Assembly (NCBI GenBank): GCA_014529385.2
Contig: CM043960.1
Location: 75,973,910 to 76,035,909, forward strand
From: Adiantum capillus-veneris
Lineage: Eukaryota; Streptophyta; Polypodiopsida; Polypodiales; Pteridaceae
Length of the DNA: 62,000 nt
Direction of reading: 5' to 3'
Every line of letters starts with the position of its first letter. Position 1 is the stretch's first letter. The notes beneath the pieces were generated by a model. It saw only the letters and a list, made by a program, of their open reading frames with translations, had not been told where the DNA came from and did not search any database. Position numbers and translations under genes: made by a program. This document shows positions 47,501-56,942 of this stretch, in pieces.

Positions 47501-50500
47501 CCTGAGGAGAGAGCTCGCTTCATCAGAGAGGGGAAGTGCTTTGGATGCGGGGAACAGGGACATATCTCCGCGAAGTGCCCTAATAAGGCACAGAAAGAAC
47601 AGAATGATAAAGACGACGACAGGCCTGAGAGTTCGAGAGCAGCTGAGGAATGTGGCAGAAAAGGCAGATAGAAAAGCAGAACTCGTACCACATGGCGTGG
47701 GACCTGTACCGAATCTAATGAATGAAAGTACAAACTTTGCCGCTTTTGGGGCAAAGTGAAGGATCAAGAAGCTCTTTTGAAGGAGCAAAGGCCAACTTCT
47801 TTTCACTTGGAATTGGCAGCTCGATTTTGAATTACGCCCGACAGACTGACGCCACAGGCAGAGGTAGTTCGACTGGCACCCGGATGGGATGTTGCCATTA
47901 CACCGAGCATTGGCAAACTTTGTTTGCAATGACAGGGGTGTTCAAGGCACGCAAGTGACGTTCTACTCGGGATCCCTTGGTACCACAAGAACTACGCCAT
48001 GGTTGACTACCGGGCGAAGAAAGCGACTTTGATAAATGAAGGGCTTAGAGATTGTACTTGATGAACTTTGGTTTCTTACTCATTCTTTGGGAGAGAACTG
48101 AACGCTGGATAAAGGTTGAATATGTTTTGACCTGATCAAAAGAACGCCAAGATTTTTCTCCACACTCATGCCGATTGCTTTTCAGAGGGTCTGAAGATCA
48201 AACCATTGATCTGATACCTGGAAGCACGCCACCGAATCGGCCACCTTACCGTGTGAGCCGAGTACAGAATGAAAAGATTATGAACCCAGTGAAAGACCTC
48301 TTGGAAAAGGGTCTTGTCCAGCCTAGTACTTCGCCGTATTGCTCTCCAGTGTTGTTGGTTTTGAAGAAAGACGGATCTTGGAGAATGTGCATCGATTATA
48401 GCACTCTCAACGAAATCACCATCAAGAACAGATTTCCGATTCCTAGGATCGATGATATACTCGACAGGTCACAAGGATCCTCGTGCTTTAGCAGGATTGA
48501 CTTGAAGAGTGGATATCATCAGATCAGGATAGCGCCGAGAGATGTCTACAAGATAGCTTTTCGGACGACTTTTGGGTTATTTGAGTTTTTGGTAAGCCTT
48601 TTGGCTTAACCAATGCTCCTGCGACATTTAACCGGATGATGGACAAGATTTTTCGAGAGTACAGGCTATTTGTTGGCACTTTCTTTGATGACATCATTGC
48701 TTTCTCCAAGAATGAGGCAGAACACAGAGATCATCTGCTTCAAATCTTTCAGGCATTACCAGATCACACGTTAGTGATTAATGCAAAGAAAAGTGAATTT
48801 TTCCTACCAGAGATACATTTTTTGGGACACATTGTGTCAGCAGAGCAAGAGTGCAAATGGACCCGGCCAAGATAGAGACTATCCGTGATTGGCCCGAATT
48901 GAGGAATGTCCATGAAGTTAGACGCTTCTTGGGACTGTGTTCGTACTACAGGCGGTTCATACGAAAGTTTGCAGAGGTTGCTTCCCCTTTGCATACCTTG
49001 ACACAGAAAGGAGTACCTTTTTCGTGGGGACCCACAGAGGTGACTGCCTTTCGGACATTGAAAGAGAAATTGACTACAGGACCAGATTTGACTTTGCCGG
49101 ACTTGCAGAAGTCATTTGAAGTATTTTGTGATGCTTGTGATCGTAGTCTGGGTGCGGTCTTGATGCAAGAAGGCCATGTCATAGCTTACGAGAGCCGTTT
49201 GTTCTCTAGGCCGGAGATGACAGCACAGATCTATGAGAAAGAGCTTTTGGCGGTTATCCATGCTCTTACTCAGTGGCGGCATTACCTACTCGGAGCGGAT
49301 TTTACTGTCTTTACATACCATCAGAGTTTGTGCTACTTCTTGTCACAGAAGCAGCTTTCGGAAAAGCAGATGCGGTGGGCGAACATCTTGTCACAGTTCC
49401 ACTTCCAGATTGTCCATGTGCAGGGACAGAAGAATGTGGTGGTAGATGCTTTGTCTCGGAAACCGTTGGTTCTGGCTATTTCCGCGATACATCATAGGAG
49501 CTTCGAGGATGTGGTGGATCAGTATGCCACAGATACAGATTTTGCAGATATTTTCACACGGATACGGGATGGGCAGTAGCGGGATACTCCCTTCGGGAAG
49601 GCTACTTGATAAGAAAGACTATGTTGTGCGTTACACAGCCGTTGAGGGATAAGGTTATGACTGAATGCCACTGTCCACCTTTTACGGGTCACCGCGGCAT
49701 TGCTACCACCATGAAAGGGGTAGAGAGATATTTCTTTTGGCGGAGACTAAAGAAGGACGTGGAAGAGTTTGTGCGCAGTTGCTTGGTATGCCAGAAGGTC
49801 AAGTTTGACAGGCATAAGGCACAGGGATTGTTACAGCCTTTACCCGTACCCACCCACCCCTGGGAAAGTATTGAAATGGATTTCATTTTTGATCTCCCGA
49901 GAACACAGAATGATCACGATGATTTTCGATTACATGGCAGTCTGAGACGATTGTCTCCGACAGAGACCCCAGATTTATGAGTTGGTTTTGGAAGCAATTT
50001 GGGAGAACATTGGCACGCAGTTGCAGTTCTCGTCCTCGTTCCACTTGCAGACTGACAGGCAATTTGAGATTGCCAATTCAGTGATTTTAGATTTATTTAA
50101 GTCTTGTATCTCGGATCAGAAGACTCAATGGGAAACGAACTTACCTTTGGTGGAATTTGCCTACAATAACACGATACACTCTTCGACGGGGAAGACGCCA
50201 TGTGAGATTGTTGAAAGTACTGCGAAGGTTCCATCTTCCTGAGCACGAAAGATTAGATATTTGAAGCGGATGAATATTCGCGAGATTTGAATACGGCTTT
50301 TGCCAAGGTTCGCGAGACTTTGCAGGAGTCTCAAGAACGACAGAAAAAGGCAACGGATCGCCGTCGCGACTTGAAATTGAAGGAGGATGATTGGGTGCTC
50401 TTACTTTTGAGAAGGCACGCCTACGAAAGAAAAAGGGAAAGGAGAGGCTTTTTTCCAAAGCTTAGTACTCGATACTATGGACCTTTCCAGATAACTGAAA

Positions 50501-53500
50501 AGATAAATGATGTCTCCTTCCGATTGAAACTGCCAGATACTTGGAGGATTCATAATGCATTGCATGTGAGTCTCTTGAACCCTGTTAAGGGTGATGTGCC
50601 TGATGATGGGGAGCCTGATGAGCAACCCGAAGTGGAAGAAAACGAGGAAGTCCTTGTTCCTAAACAGATTTTGGCACATAACGATACGAAGAAAGGTAAA
50701 GTCCGAAGGCGGTTCTTGGTTAACTTCAAGAACTTTCCTGCATTTGATGCGAAGTGGATGGAGGAGGAGGACCTAGCAGATACTCCTCGGATTGTGAAAC
50801 TTTACCTCGATGTTTTGGTTTAGCATAGTCTACTCCAAACGGAACCCAGAAACTCAGCTTGGCCGAAGATCTGGTGCAGTGGGATGCTCAAGAGGGGAGT
50901 TACTCCGCTCCTTTGTCAACAGATGCCTCGATTTTGATACTAAAGTCACTGTTGTCTCTTTGAGCTTCAGGGATACTGAGAGCTGACGGTATTCTGTTGG
51001 ATGACTTTATGAAATGGAATTCCTGATCATGATACTGATTTGTTCTTGACTTCTTGTGAGTGCAGGAACTGATAGACGAAATGACTGCAGCATTTTGGTC
51101 TACTTGATCTTGAATAGACATGGTTGCAATAGGGGTTAGTCAATCGGACATCGATGAGGTCCTGATTGGACCTAGATGTGATTGCTAGCTACATTGCCGA
51201 TAAATCATGGTCTAAGATCCGAATGAATGTTGAATGCCATGTGATGTCTGGTGATGTCCTGTGATGTCGTGTGATGTGACTGTCGATTTTGTACATCTGC
51301 TAGATGTGTGTTCCTAGTACGTAGGTACTAACAGTCAGTGTCTGCTAAGACAGTTTATGGCTTTTGTCGGTTTTGTAGGCGTAATCACGGTCGATTACAA
51401 TGCTTTCAAGAGGGGGGGTATGTCACAAAGTGATGACGTGGTGGACAGCAGAAACCCTAATTTCTGCCAGAAACCCTAATTTCCGGAAATCGCGGAGGCG
51501 GAATATTATTATTATTTTATTTTATTTTTTTGGGGAAATTTTGAGCGACGCAAATCTCAGCTTTTCGCTTTGATTTGGGAGAAAGAAAGAGAAAAAGAGA
51601 ACTTGCTTTTTACCGACTCTCATTGAGAGAGAGAGAGAGACAGAATCTGCTTTTGCTTTCAAGCTTTTGGGGCTCTGCTTTTGGGCATCCCTTGTAACCT
51701 TTAAATAAGTGGTGAGGGCTTCACTTCTCAGAGCATCTGGACGCAGAGTCTGAGAGTGAAACCCTAACCGCTCTCTTGTACTTTGATGATTGATTAATAC
51801 AAAAAGAAATACCGAAAGGGGCGCCAGTCTTTGGGGCCAATATCTCTAGGCACGGAACTCCGCCGGGCTAGTGCAAATCTATTGTGATCTGTGAATTGTT
51901 TTGAAGTGGTTATTTGGTGCTGTCGCGGTTGATTCTTGACTTGGAGTGTCCAAGTCTGTTACAACCTCTAAGCGAAGTATCCATTCCGCTTCGAGTGATG
52001 ACCATTCTGAAGTCGTGGGTTCTTGTGGTCTTGGGTTCTTGAGGGTCTTGGGTTCTCGAGGGTCTTGAGGTTCTTAAGGTTTTCTTTCGCTTGCAATCTG
52101 TGTTTGAGAAGGATCCTCTTCACCCGAGTTTTGCTCTTTTCCGCGGGCGCACCCCTTTGTGGCCTTGCGCTCACACCAAGGTTGCTTTTTCCCACCACAC
52201 GTCGATTGGCCGGCAGCTAAGTGCACGGTCCGCTCTCAATGAGTGAAAAGAGGCACAAGGGGAGGCTGGACAAGCCCTTCTTTCTTGGGATTCCTATCAC
52301 TCTTCAAAAACATGATTAGGAATCAACACGCCCAAGCGAACTCGGGTTCGTGCGACCGCAACAAGCAAAAAAAATTCTTGTGATTCTTGTGGTTCTTTTT
52401 CCTTGAGTGATACAGAACACTGTCAAAGCTCTGATACCAATGTTAGGTGCAGCGGAATGAATGTTTGAACTTTGCTCAAGATGAGTGCTCTGAACTATGC
52501 TCAAGGATTCCTTTTACTTACGGAAGGGAGAGCCTTCCGTTCCTTTAGTGAAAGAGTGCAATGGACACAAACAAAGTGGATGGACATTGTGTGTGCAAGT
52601 GAATGAGATTGAGAGAGAGAAGAGAGATACGACACCAGAGATGTTGGAAAACCCTTCTCCGAAAGCCCCACTCTCGTCGGCGAGAGTGGTCTACTTATGA
52701 TTGCACAAACTGGTACAAACTGAATGCATGGGACTGATGCAAGTCTAGGCTATGTCGACGATGACGACGACCCCGACCTAAGGGTTGAAATCTGCAATCT
52801 TGTATCTGCTGTCCAAAACACTATGGGCTGAAATCTGCAATTCTTAAGGGCTGAAACTGATGGTCTTTCCGGGCTGAATCTGCTACTCTTTAGGGCTGAA
52901 TTTGCAGGTTCTTCAAGGCTGAAAAACACTGCATGCTGAAAGCTGTACCTGTTGATAACGCTAGGTTGCTGAGCTTCTGCTGGCGATGGTTGCTGATGCA
53001 AAACGCTAGGGCAAGGGGGTACTGCGGTCCTGTGTCTGATGAAAAACGCCAAGGCTGATGCAGGCTAGGCGATGATGCCTTGTTGAGAAAACGCTAGGGG
53101 ATGCTGAGGAAGAAATGCTAGGTTGAGTCTTGCTTGGAGGGGAGTCCACCAAGGGGTCTTGCTGAGAAGTTGCCTGTTGAGCTTGGCTCCTGTTGCCTCT
53201 TCTGCCATTTAGTGCTAGTCTAGGTTTGCTTATATACAAACTTACTCAATTTGCCCTACCTACTTTCCAACAAAAGTCACTTAAAAATAATAAGTGAAAA
53301 ATGTCAAAAATAGGGAAAATAGGCCTATGCACTGTAAAAATGCTACCGATGGGATCTGATTGGAATCTGATGGTCATGCTGTGTGCAACCAGAGGATATG
53401 CATCTAATCTAAGTGTCTGGACATGCACGGTTTGCGAACAGACTCACAAAAGTGCCAGATCACTTCCTATTCTAGACTTACTTGACTGAACTAGACCCTT

Positions 53501-54416
53501 GTCATGCTGTAGCTTGTCCACGGACACATAGGGTTGGATGTGTCACGTGACACTATCAAAGCCAACTCCAACACATGCACTAGAAAATGCACCTAAATTG
53601 TTGTATACAGGATGAATAAGAGACTATTGAAGCCAGAACTGGAACTTCCATCCTTAGATGGACAAGGAGAAAAAAATCATTGACCATCATTTGCTTCTAG
53701 AAGGAAAGAGATCCCCCTCTATCATCCATAATCCACAATATGGTACAAAAGTACAATTGGATCATCAACCTGCTACCCATCGGATAGATAACTCTGTCGA
53801 CAATTCCAAGAAAGACATGCATTTGCAAAACGCACACCAAATCTGCCAATCCATCTCCTCAAAGAAAACACAGCCATAGACTCTAGAGACCTACTCCAGA
53901 AGTGTTGAAGATGACCCTACTGCAACTCAAACACTTCTCTCTGAAGAAGCAGCTAGATATGAATAATTCCCCCTCTTGCGGGAAGGCACGGCAACATGAC
54001 TCCATCTGGGAAGAACAAAGCAATCCAGCACTGCTACACATCCTACAACCTCCATTGGGTTCCCCTTTGTGAAGAGAGATCCGGGTAAACAAGGGTAAAG
54101 ACGGGGAAGTAATAGACGAGGGTCCATAGCCTCAACATACCCAAATCAGCCCCAAACTGGAGGAAAACCAGGGAAAAACAGCAAGATTCTTCGCTCAAAT
54201 CAAGTCAAGCCAAATCCAAGCATCCAAGGTGGTCGTGTCACCTAGGGCTCTAATACCATGTCAAAGGTGGCAGCCGAAGATGCAATGAAAATAAGAACTG
54301 GCTCGTGATCCGGTGGACAACCTCGACTCGGATCTAGAACACTTGCAATGCTACATACATGAACAAGGCACCTGTGGAGAAGAGAGATCATTGAGGTAAA
54401 AAGAGACAAGACATCT

Positions 54417-54448
<32 letters not shown>

Positions 54449-56942
54449 GGAAAGGCTCTCCATGCTGATAACAAGTTGCTCATACAAGTGACCAAGGGTA
54501 GTCCGTCATAGATTTGACATGCCCAATGGATAGACCTGAGGTACACACAACTGTGATTGCTACTGACACTGCCAACTGATCCTGCACACGAGACCACTCA
54601 CACGGTATCCACATGGGCATCCAACCCTAAAGTGCTCCTCCTCCTGACACCAACCTAGACATGCCTCAAGACTGACCATTCATGGCCGTCCTCTAGATGG
54701 CTGGATATCTCTCCTAGGCCTCCACCATCGTCGAGATGCTCTGCCAAAGCCTAAGATCGTGCACACGAGGATGTCCTAAGGAGAAAACGCAGGGCAGGAC
54801 CTGCTGCCCACACCCGCACGCTGCCAACATTGCATGCCAAAAACGCTGCGCTGCTGCCTGCCGAAAACGCTAGGGGAGGGGCTGCACAAACGCAGCCAGC
54901 CCCCCCCCCCCCCCCCCCCCCCTAATGGCCGGTTGCAAAGGGAAAAGGGCAGCCCATAGAGAGCGCCCTGCTGGGCACAATACTGCATGCATAGAGTAGA
55001 CCCCCCCATGCCCTGATATAGGCTCTGCCCCTGGCTGCCCGACCCACCATCTGCCCCTCCACGACCTAGAAATAGGCCAGCAAAATAGGGAAAAATGCTG
55101 GAGGGAGCCACAGGGCACCTGGAAGCAGGGGAAAATTCCTATGCACCCGTAGGAGCCTCTATGGCTAGGAAAGAACCAAAACCCAGGGACTAAACATGGC
55201 TAAACACATCCCGGCATGAGAAACAACCTCCCTGGCTGGGCACAGCCACAAAACAGCCTTCCCTCCCTAACACCTGTCGTTGTGTGGATTTGGGACTTTT
55301 AAAATTTGAACCCAAATTCCCAGTTATGAACTTCTTAATACCTTGCGTGACAAATGAAAGCCTATCCCCAAACCAAAACCGTCAATGGGTGAGACTAAGC
55401 CGCTTAGAGTGGTTAACCTAGCTGCTTTCAACTGATACAATGGGCTGTAACCAGTTACCCACTACTTGGATTAAAGAGGGATTAAAAGCATCCTTGACCC
55501 AAGCTGTCCTGGGTCACCTGTAATCAACCTTCAATTCTTCCGTATATATATTTTTAATTATTTATATACCTAGATGAATCCAGGATAAGCATAGAATCAC
55601 CTTCAAAGGAGTAGACTCATGGTAGTCATCCACAAGACAATACAGCCATCAGCTCCATCATGATATTATTGATTAAATACTACAACATCCCCACTAACAT
55701 CATCAGTGCCATAGTGGGTTTAGAACTAGGTACCCATATATGCTCCCACACACCCACACCACACGCACACAAGCATACATCAATACAAAGATCTGCATAT
55801 TAGAGATGTAGGGCAGACAAGCCATAATGAAGCCTAGCATTAAAAGAAGCATCAAAAAGGAAAATTTAGCACAAAGGTAAGGTAGTTGATAGGGCCTTCA
55901 ATTCTTTCCGAGGCCAAGAGTCTAAACTATAACCTTTACAACAAAGTTAAATAGGCTAGATTAAGTCTACTATAGCTTTGATGTACTTGACCACGATTTA
56001 AACTAAATGCATCACCTGTCGCTCCTGTCTGTTTGCACGTTTCCTAGTCGCTTAACGACTTCCATTCCACTAGATATCCGTCCAAAAATCGTGTGCTTCC
56101 CTACACATTTCCAAATCAGTTAAAGAAAAAGAAAATACAAAAAAGCAACTTGGCAATCAAACAAGTTGACTTGCCTACCATCTAGCCAAGGAGTTGGAAC
56201 AAGTGAAATAAAAAACTGGCTTCCATTTGTATTTGGTCCAGAGTTAGCCATAGAAAGAACCCCTGCTCCAGTGTGCTTCAGTTCTCTGGTGATTTCATCC
56301 TCAAATTTGGGACTGCAGATTGAAGTCTCAAAAAATAGTGAGCAAGACGCGATCAAACTTGCTACCATGGTAATCAATTAGAACCTGAATAGATCATAAA
56401 TCATCCTATTTATAAACCTAAATTTGACAAACATGCCAAAATCACGTTGAAAGAGCATGAAAGAAAACTTCAAATTCCTCACCCAGGACAGTATGGTAGT
56501 CATCAAGAACACTCTAAAACTTCAAGGCCCATAGTGCTTGGTATCAACAGATACTTCAACATTCCTACTCACACACCATCTATACCTCACAATCTAAAAC
56601 TACGTGGTATCAACCATAGTTACCTGGAACAGGGAACAGGGAACGGCAACATGCATTGGGATGGGAACGGGGAATGGGGACCTGAAAATGGCCATTCCCT
56701 GTAACTATGGTATCAACAACTACGTCAAAATTCCCACACCACTGTCTCACCGTATAAAACCCTTTGTACGTCAACATCCCCACACCATCACTCCCTCACC
56801 ATATAAAGCACTTTGTAGTACAACCAAAACGGAAGACCCAAACAAAACTCTTGAGTACAGAGTAAAGAAGAAAGACATACCCATAGATTGAAACCCCACC
56901 ACGTCCTGTTCCAGTAGGATCTCCACCTTGTATCATGAAATC
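40803..56942 (-). CDS. cyclophilin (peptidyl-prolyl isomerase), PPIL1/CYP18-2 type, 3' part in four exons
   Basis: Four minus-strand exons, 56881-56942, 56179-56312, 56016-56100 and 40803-40848, have GT-AG borders and join in frame. Together they encode about 108 residues, the C-terminal two thirds of a single-domain cyclophilin. Visible motifs are [47 protein letters not shown] and the ending [10 protein letters not shown]. Arg and Gln of the isomerase site (MIQGGD, NGSQFF) are present. PPIL1-type cyclophilins act in the spliceosome. The N-terminal exons (expected to end in FHRIIK) were not found up to 62000, so they probably lie beyond the window. The last intron is about 15.2 kb because nested retrotransposons occupy it. 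Coding potential is intact in what is visible; a partial gene copy cannot be excluded. Confidence 0.88.
41164..41262 (+). repeat. tandem duplication, period about 51 bp
   Basis: Two copies of CAGCCCTTCAATGAAGGGAC followed by ACACTCA and ACTAAACAAAGA, with few differences. It lies just outside the N element, inside the last cyclophilin intron. CCCTTCAATGAAGGG is itself an inverted repeat. Confidence 0.85.
41357..42102 (-). repeat. element N 3' LTR
   Basis: Direct repeat of 54259-55272. In element orientation it starts TGTAAAG (42102) and ends CTTTGACA (41357). It includes a (GA)n tract at 41491-41547. It lacks the extra segment of about 280 bp carried by the other LTR. I see no clear target-site duplication outside the two LTRs. 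Confidence 0.82.
42103..44713 (-). mobile_element. element N interior, 3' part
   Basis: 2.6 kb between the N 3' LTR and the inserted M element. No gag, pol or other domain is visible on either strand, so N looks like a large non-autonomous (LARD-like) derivative. A short part near 44280-44700 is homologous, in reverse, to 58110-58450. Confidence 0.65.
43747..43917 (+). repeat. tandem repeat, period about 71 bp
   Basis: About 2.4 units beginning near 43747, 43818 and 43889. Each has ATAGCAAGACCTGAATCTCA (or one or two changes) and then ACTCCGATTG-like sequence. It lies inside the N interior. Confidence 0.8.
44714..45854 (-). repeat. element M 3' LTR
   Basis: 1141 bp, a direct repeat of 52441-53552. 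In element orientation it starts TGTCACGTGACAC and ends GCACCTAACA. A TATATAAG box lies near 45531-45539. It contains several copies of CTAGCGTTTT and of GCAGATTTCAGCCC-like words, here as complements. Confidence 0.88.
45855..45867 (-). promoter_or_regulatory. element M polypurine tract
   Basis: GAAAAGGAGGGGA on the minus strand, directly before the M 3' LTR. This primes second-strand cDNA synthesis. It fixes the orientation of M as minus. Confidence 0.8.
45868..45924 (-). mobile_element. element M interior, remnant next to its polypurine tract
   Basis: About 57 bp between the M polypurine tract and the truncated LTR of the plus-strand gypsy. No homology to that LTR is seen here, so it should belong to M. 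Confidence 0.5.
45925..46034 (+). repeat. truncated 5' LTR of plus-strand gypsy
   Basis: Only the last 110 bp of the LTR remain, nearly identical to 51854-51963 and ending GTCTGTTACA. The missing part is about 430 bp compared with the 3' LTR. Confidence 0.85.
46036..46047 (+). promoter_or_regulatory. plus-strand gypsy primer-binding site
   Basis: TGGTATCAGAGC, an exact tRNA-Met match, one base after the LTR. Confidence 0.92.
46106..47671 (+). pseudogene. Gag of plus-strand chromodomain-type gypsy
   Basis: The likely start is the ATG at 46106 ([20 protein letters not shown]). An acidic and then Lys-rich region leads to a Ser run that hits TAG at 46637. The frame continues with [18 protein letters not shown], then shifts, and [20 protein letters not shown] follows in frame 47068-47481. 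The zinc knuckle [14 protein letters not shown] (47537-47578) is in a third frame ending at 47671. Gag packages element RNA. With one stop and two frameshifts it is not functional. Confidence 0.88.
47672..48174 (+). pseudogene. protease region of plus-strand gypsy, decayed
   Basis: Only pieces are readable, for example [20 protein letters not shown] near 47968-48027, which matches the end of gypsy proteases. The catalytic Asp motif was not found. Frames change repeatedly. Confidence 0.55.
48175..48875 (+). pseudogene. reverse transcriptase of plus-strand gypsy
   Basis: The frame 48175-48609 carries [40 protein letters not shown] and [14 protein letters not shown] frameshift near 48595 moves the rest into 48636-48875, which has [18 protein letters not shown] and the catalytic box [11 protein letters not shown] further shift near 48850 leads into RNase H. 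It was a standard gypsy RT copying element RNA, and is now broken in two places. Confidence 0.92.
48851..49579 (+). pseudogene. RNase H of plus-strand gypsy
   Basis: 242 codons. The RT connection ([20 protein letters not shown]) is followed by [15 protein letters not shown] (first Asp), [20 protein letters not shown] (Glu), then a changed third motif, TYHQSLCYF, where TDHQSL is expected, so the third acidic residue appears replaced by Tyr. The domain ends VVDALSRK. The frame itself is open. Confidence 0.9.
49606..50823 (+). pseudogene. integrase with chromodomain of plus-strand gypsy
   Basis: The zinc-binding end ([11 protein letters not shown], then [20 protein letters not shown]) leads to the first Asp in [13 protein letters not shown]. 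The core between this Asp and the second (VSDRDPRF equivalent, near 49960) is shortened, because the usual stretch around WTIIDRFSKQAHF is missing. The Glu motif is altered but keeps its Glu ([10 protein letters not shown], in frame 49982-50242). The frame 50287-50823 ends in [20 protein letters not shown], a chromodomain-like fold with its aromatic and acidic residues. This places the element with the chromoviruses, whose chromodomains bias insertion to marked chromatin. Confidence 0.85.
50824..51420 (+). other. 3' untranslated region and polypurine tract of plus-strand gypsy
   Basis: No coding sequence. It ends in AAGAGGGGGGGTA (51408-51420), the polypurine tract directly before the 3' LTR. 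Confidence 0.75.
51421..51963 (+). repeat. 3' LTR of plus-strand gypsy
   Basis: 543 bp, from TGTCACAAAG to GTCTGTTACA. It contains two CAGAAACCCTAATTTC words near the start, a GA run and a TTTAAATAAG TATA-like box near 51700. It is the reference for the truncated 5' copy. Confidence 0.88.
51964..52440 (-). mobile_element. element M interior: leader and primer-binding site
   Basis: The PBS TGGTATCAGAGC (minus strand, 52428-52439) sits one base from the M 5' LTR. The rest is a leader without a coding frame. Together with 45868-45924 this is all that remains of M between its LTRs apart from the inserted gypsy. Gag and pol are absent. Confidence 0.8.
52441..53552 (-). repeat. element M 5' LTR
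   Basis: 1112 bp, closely similar to 44714-45854 apart from a short deletion near 52965 and scattered substitutions. It obeys TGT...ACA. Confidence 0.88.
53553..54258 (-). mobile_element. element N interior: leader and primer-binding site
   Basis: PBS-like TGGTATTAGAGC on the minus strand (54247-54258) abuts the N 5' LTR, with one mismatch to the consensus. No coding frame is supported. The segment 53560-53790 has a reverse-oriented relative at 57925-58108. Confidence 0.75.
54259..55272 (-). repeat. element N 5' LTR
   Basis: 1014 bp. In element orientation it starts TGTTAGGG (55272) and ends CTTTGACA (54259). A segment at about 54787-55065 is absent from the 3' LTR and includes a poly-C tract (54901-54922) and AAAACGCTAGG words typical of the M LTR. 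A GA tract lies at 54416-54443. Confidence 0.82.
55273..56015 (-). other. cyclophilin last intron, donor-side part
   Basis: About 740 bp of intron between the N element and the third visible exon. Nothing coding is seen. It contains ATATATATTTTTAATTATTTATATA near 55545. Confidence 0.6.
56016..56100 (-). CDS. cyclophilin exon (GKHTIFGR segment)
   Basis: 85 nt. The acceptor (GTAG) lies at 56101-56104 and the donor GT at 56014-56015. It encodes [20 protein letters not shown] and then VQTDRSD plus a split Arg codon. Reading through the donor would give an immediate TGA, which agrees with splicing here. Confidence 0.88.
56179..56312 (-). CDS. cyclophilin exon (isomerase core)
   Basis: 134 nt. 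The acceptor CTGCAG ends at 56313 and the donor GT is at 56177-56178. It encodes [20 protein letters not shown] followed by [20 protein letters not shown] and PWLD. The GSQFF segment forms part of the active site. Confidence 0.92.
56450..56820 (+). repeat. diverged minisatellite in cyclophilin intron
   Basis: Units near 56540, 56710 and 56770 share (GGTATCAA)CAACTACGTCAA, CACACCAT and CTCACCATATAAA-like words. The short inverted-repeat element at 56614-56710 interrupts one unit. Confidence 0.6.
56614..56710. mobile_element. 97-bp MITE-like element with terminal inverted repeats
   Basis: Begins CCATAGTTAC and ends GTAACTATGG, perfect 10-bp inverted ends, followed inward by the imperfect pair CTGGAACAGG / CAGGGAATGG. 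It is flanked by TATCAA on both sides (56608-56613 and 56711-56716). It has no coding capacity. The 6-bp duplication does not single out a transposase family. Confidence 0.7.
56881..56942 (-). CDS. cyclophilin exon ([14 protein letters not shown] segment)
   Basis: 62 nt starting in phase 0 with GATTTCATGATACAAGG. The acceptor TTGAAG is at 56943-56948 and the donor GTATG at 56876-56880. It encodes [20 protein letters not shown] and the first two bases of a Gly codon, completed by the next exon. Confidence 0.9.

Noticed and set aside
47323-47929. Minus-strand frames of 143 and 173 codons
   Set aside because: They are antisense shadows of the Gag and zinc-knuckle region of the plus-strand gypsy.
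44700-53560. Target-site duplication around element M
   Set aside because: The flanking pentamers (CCCTC below 44714 and CTATC above 53552) agree in only three of five positions. Insertion is instead supported by the empty-site relative near 58108.
54776-55118. Gly-rich minus-strand frames
   Set aside because: They derive from the poly-C tract at 54901-54922 inside the N LTR.
41350-55280. Target-site duplication around element N
   Set aside because: Flanks read AGATA below 41357 and CCTGT above 55272. They do not match.
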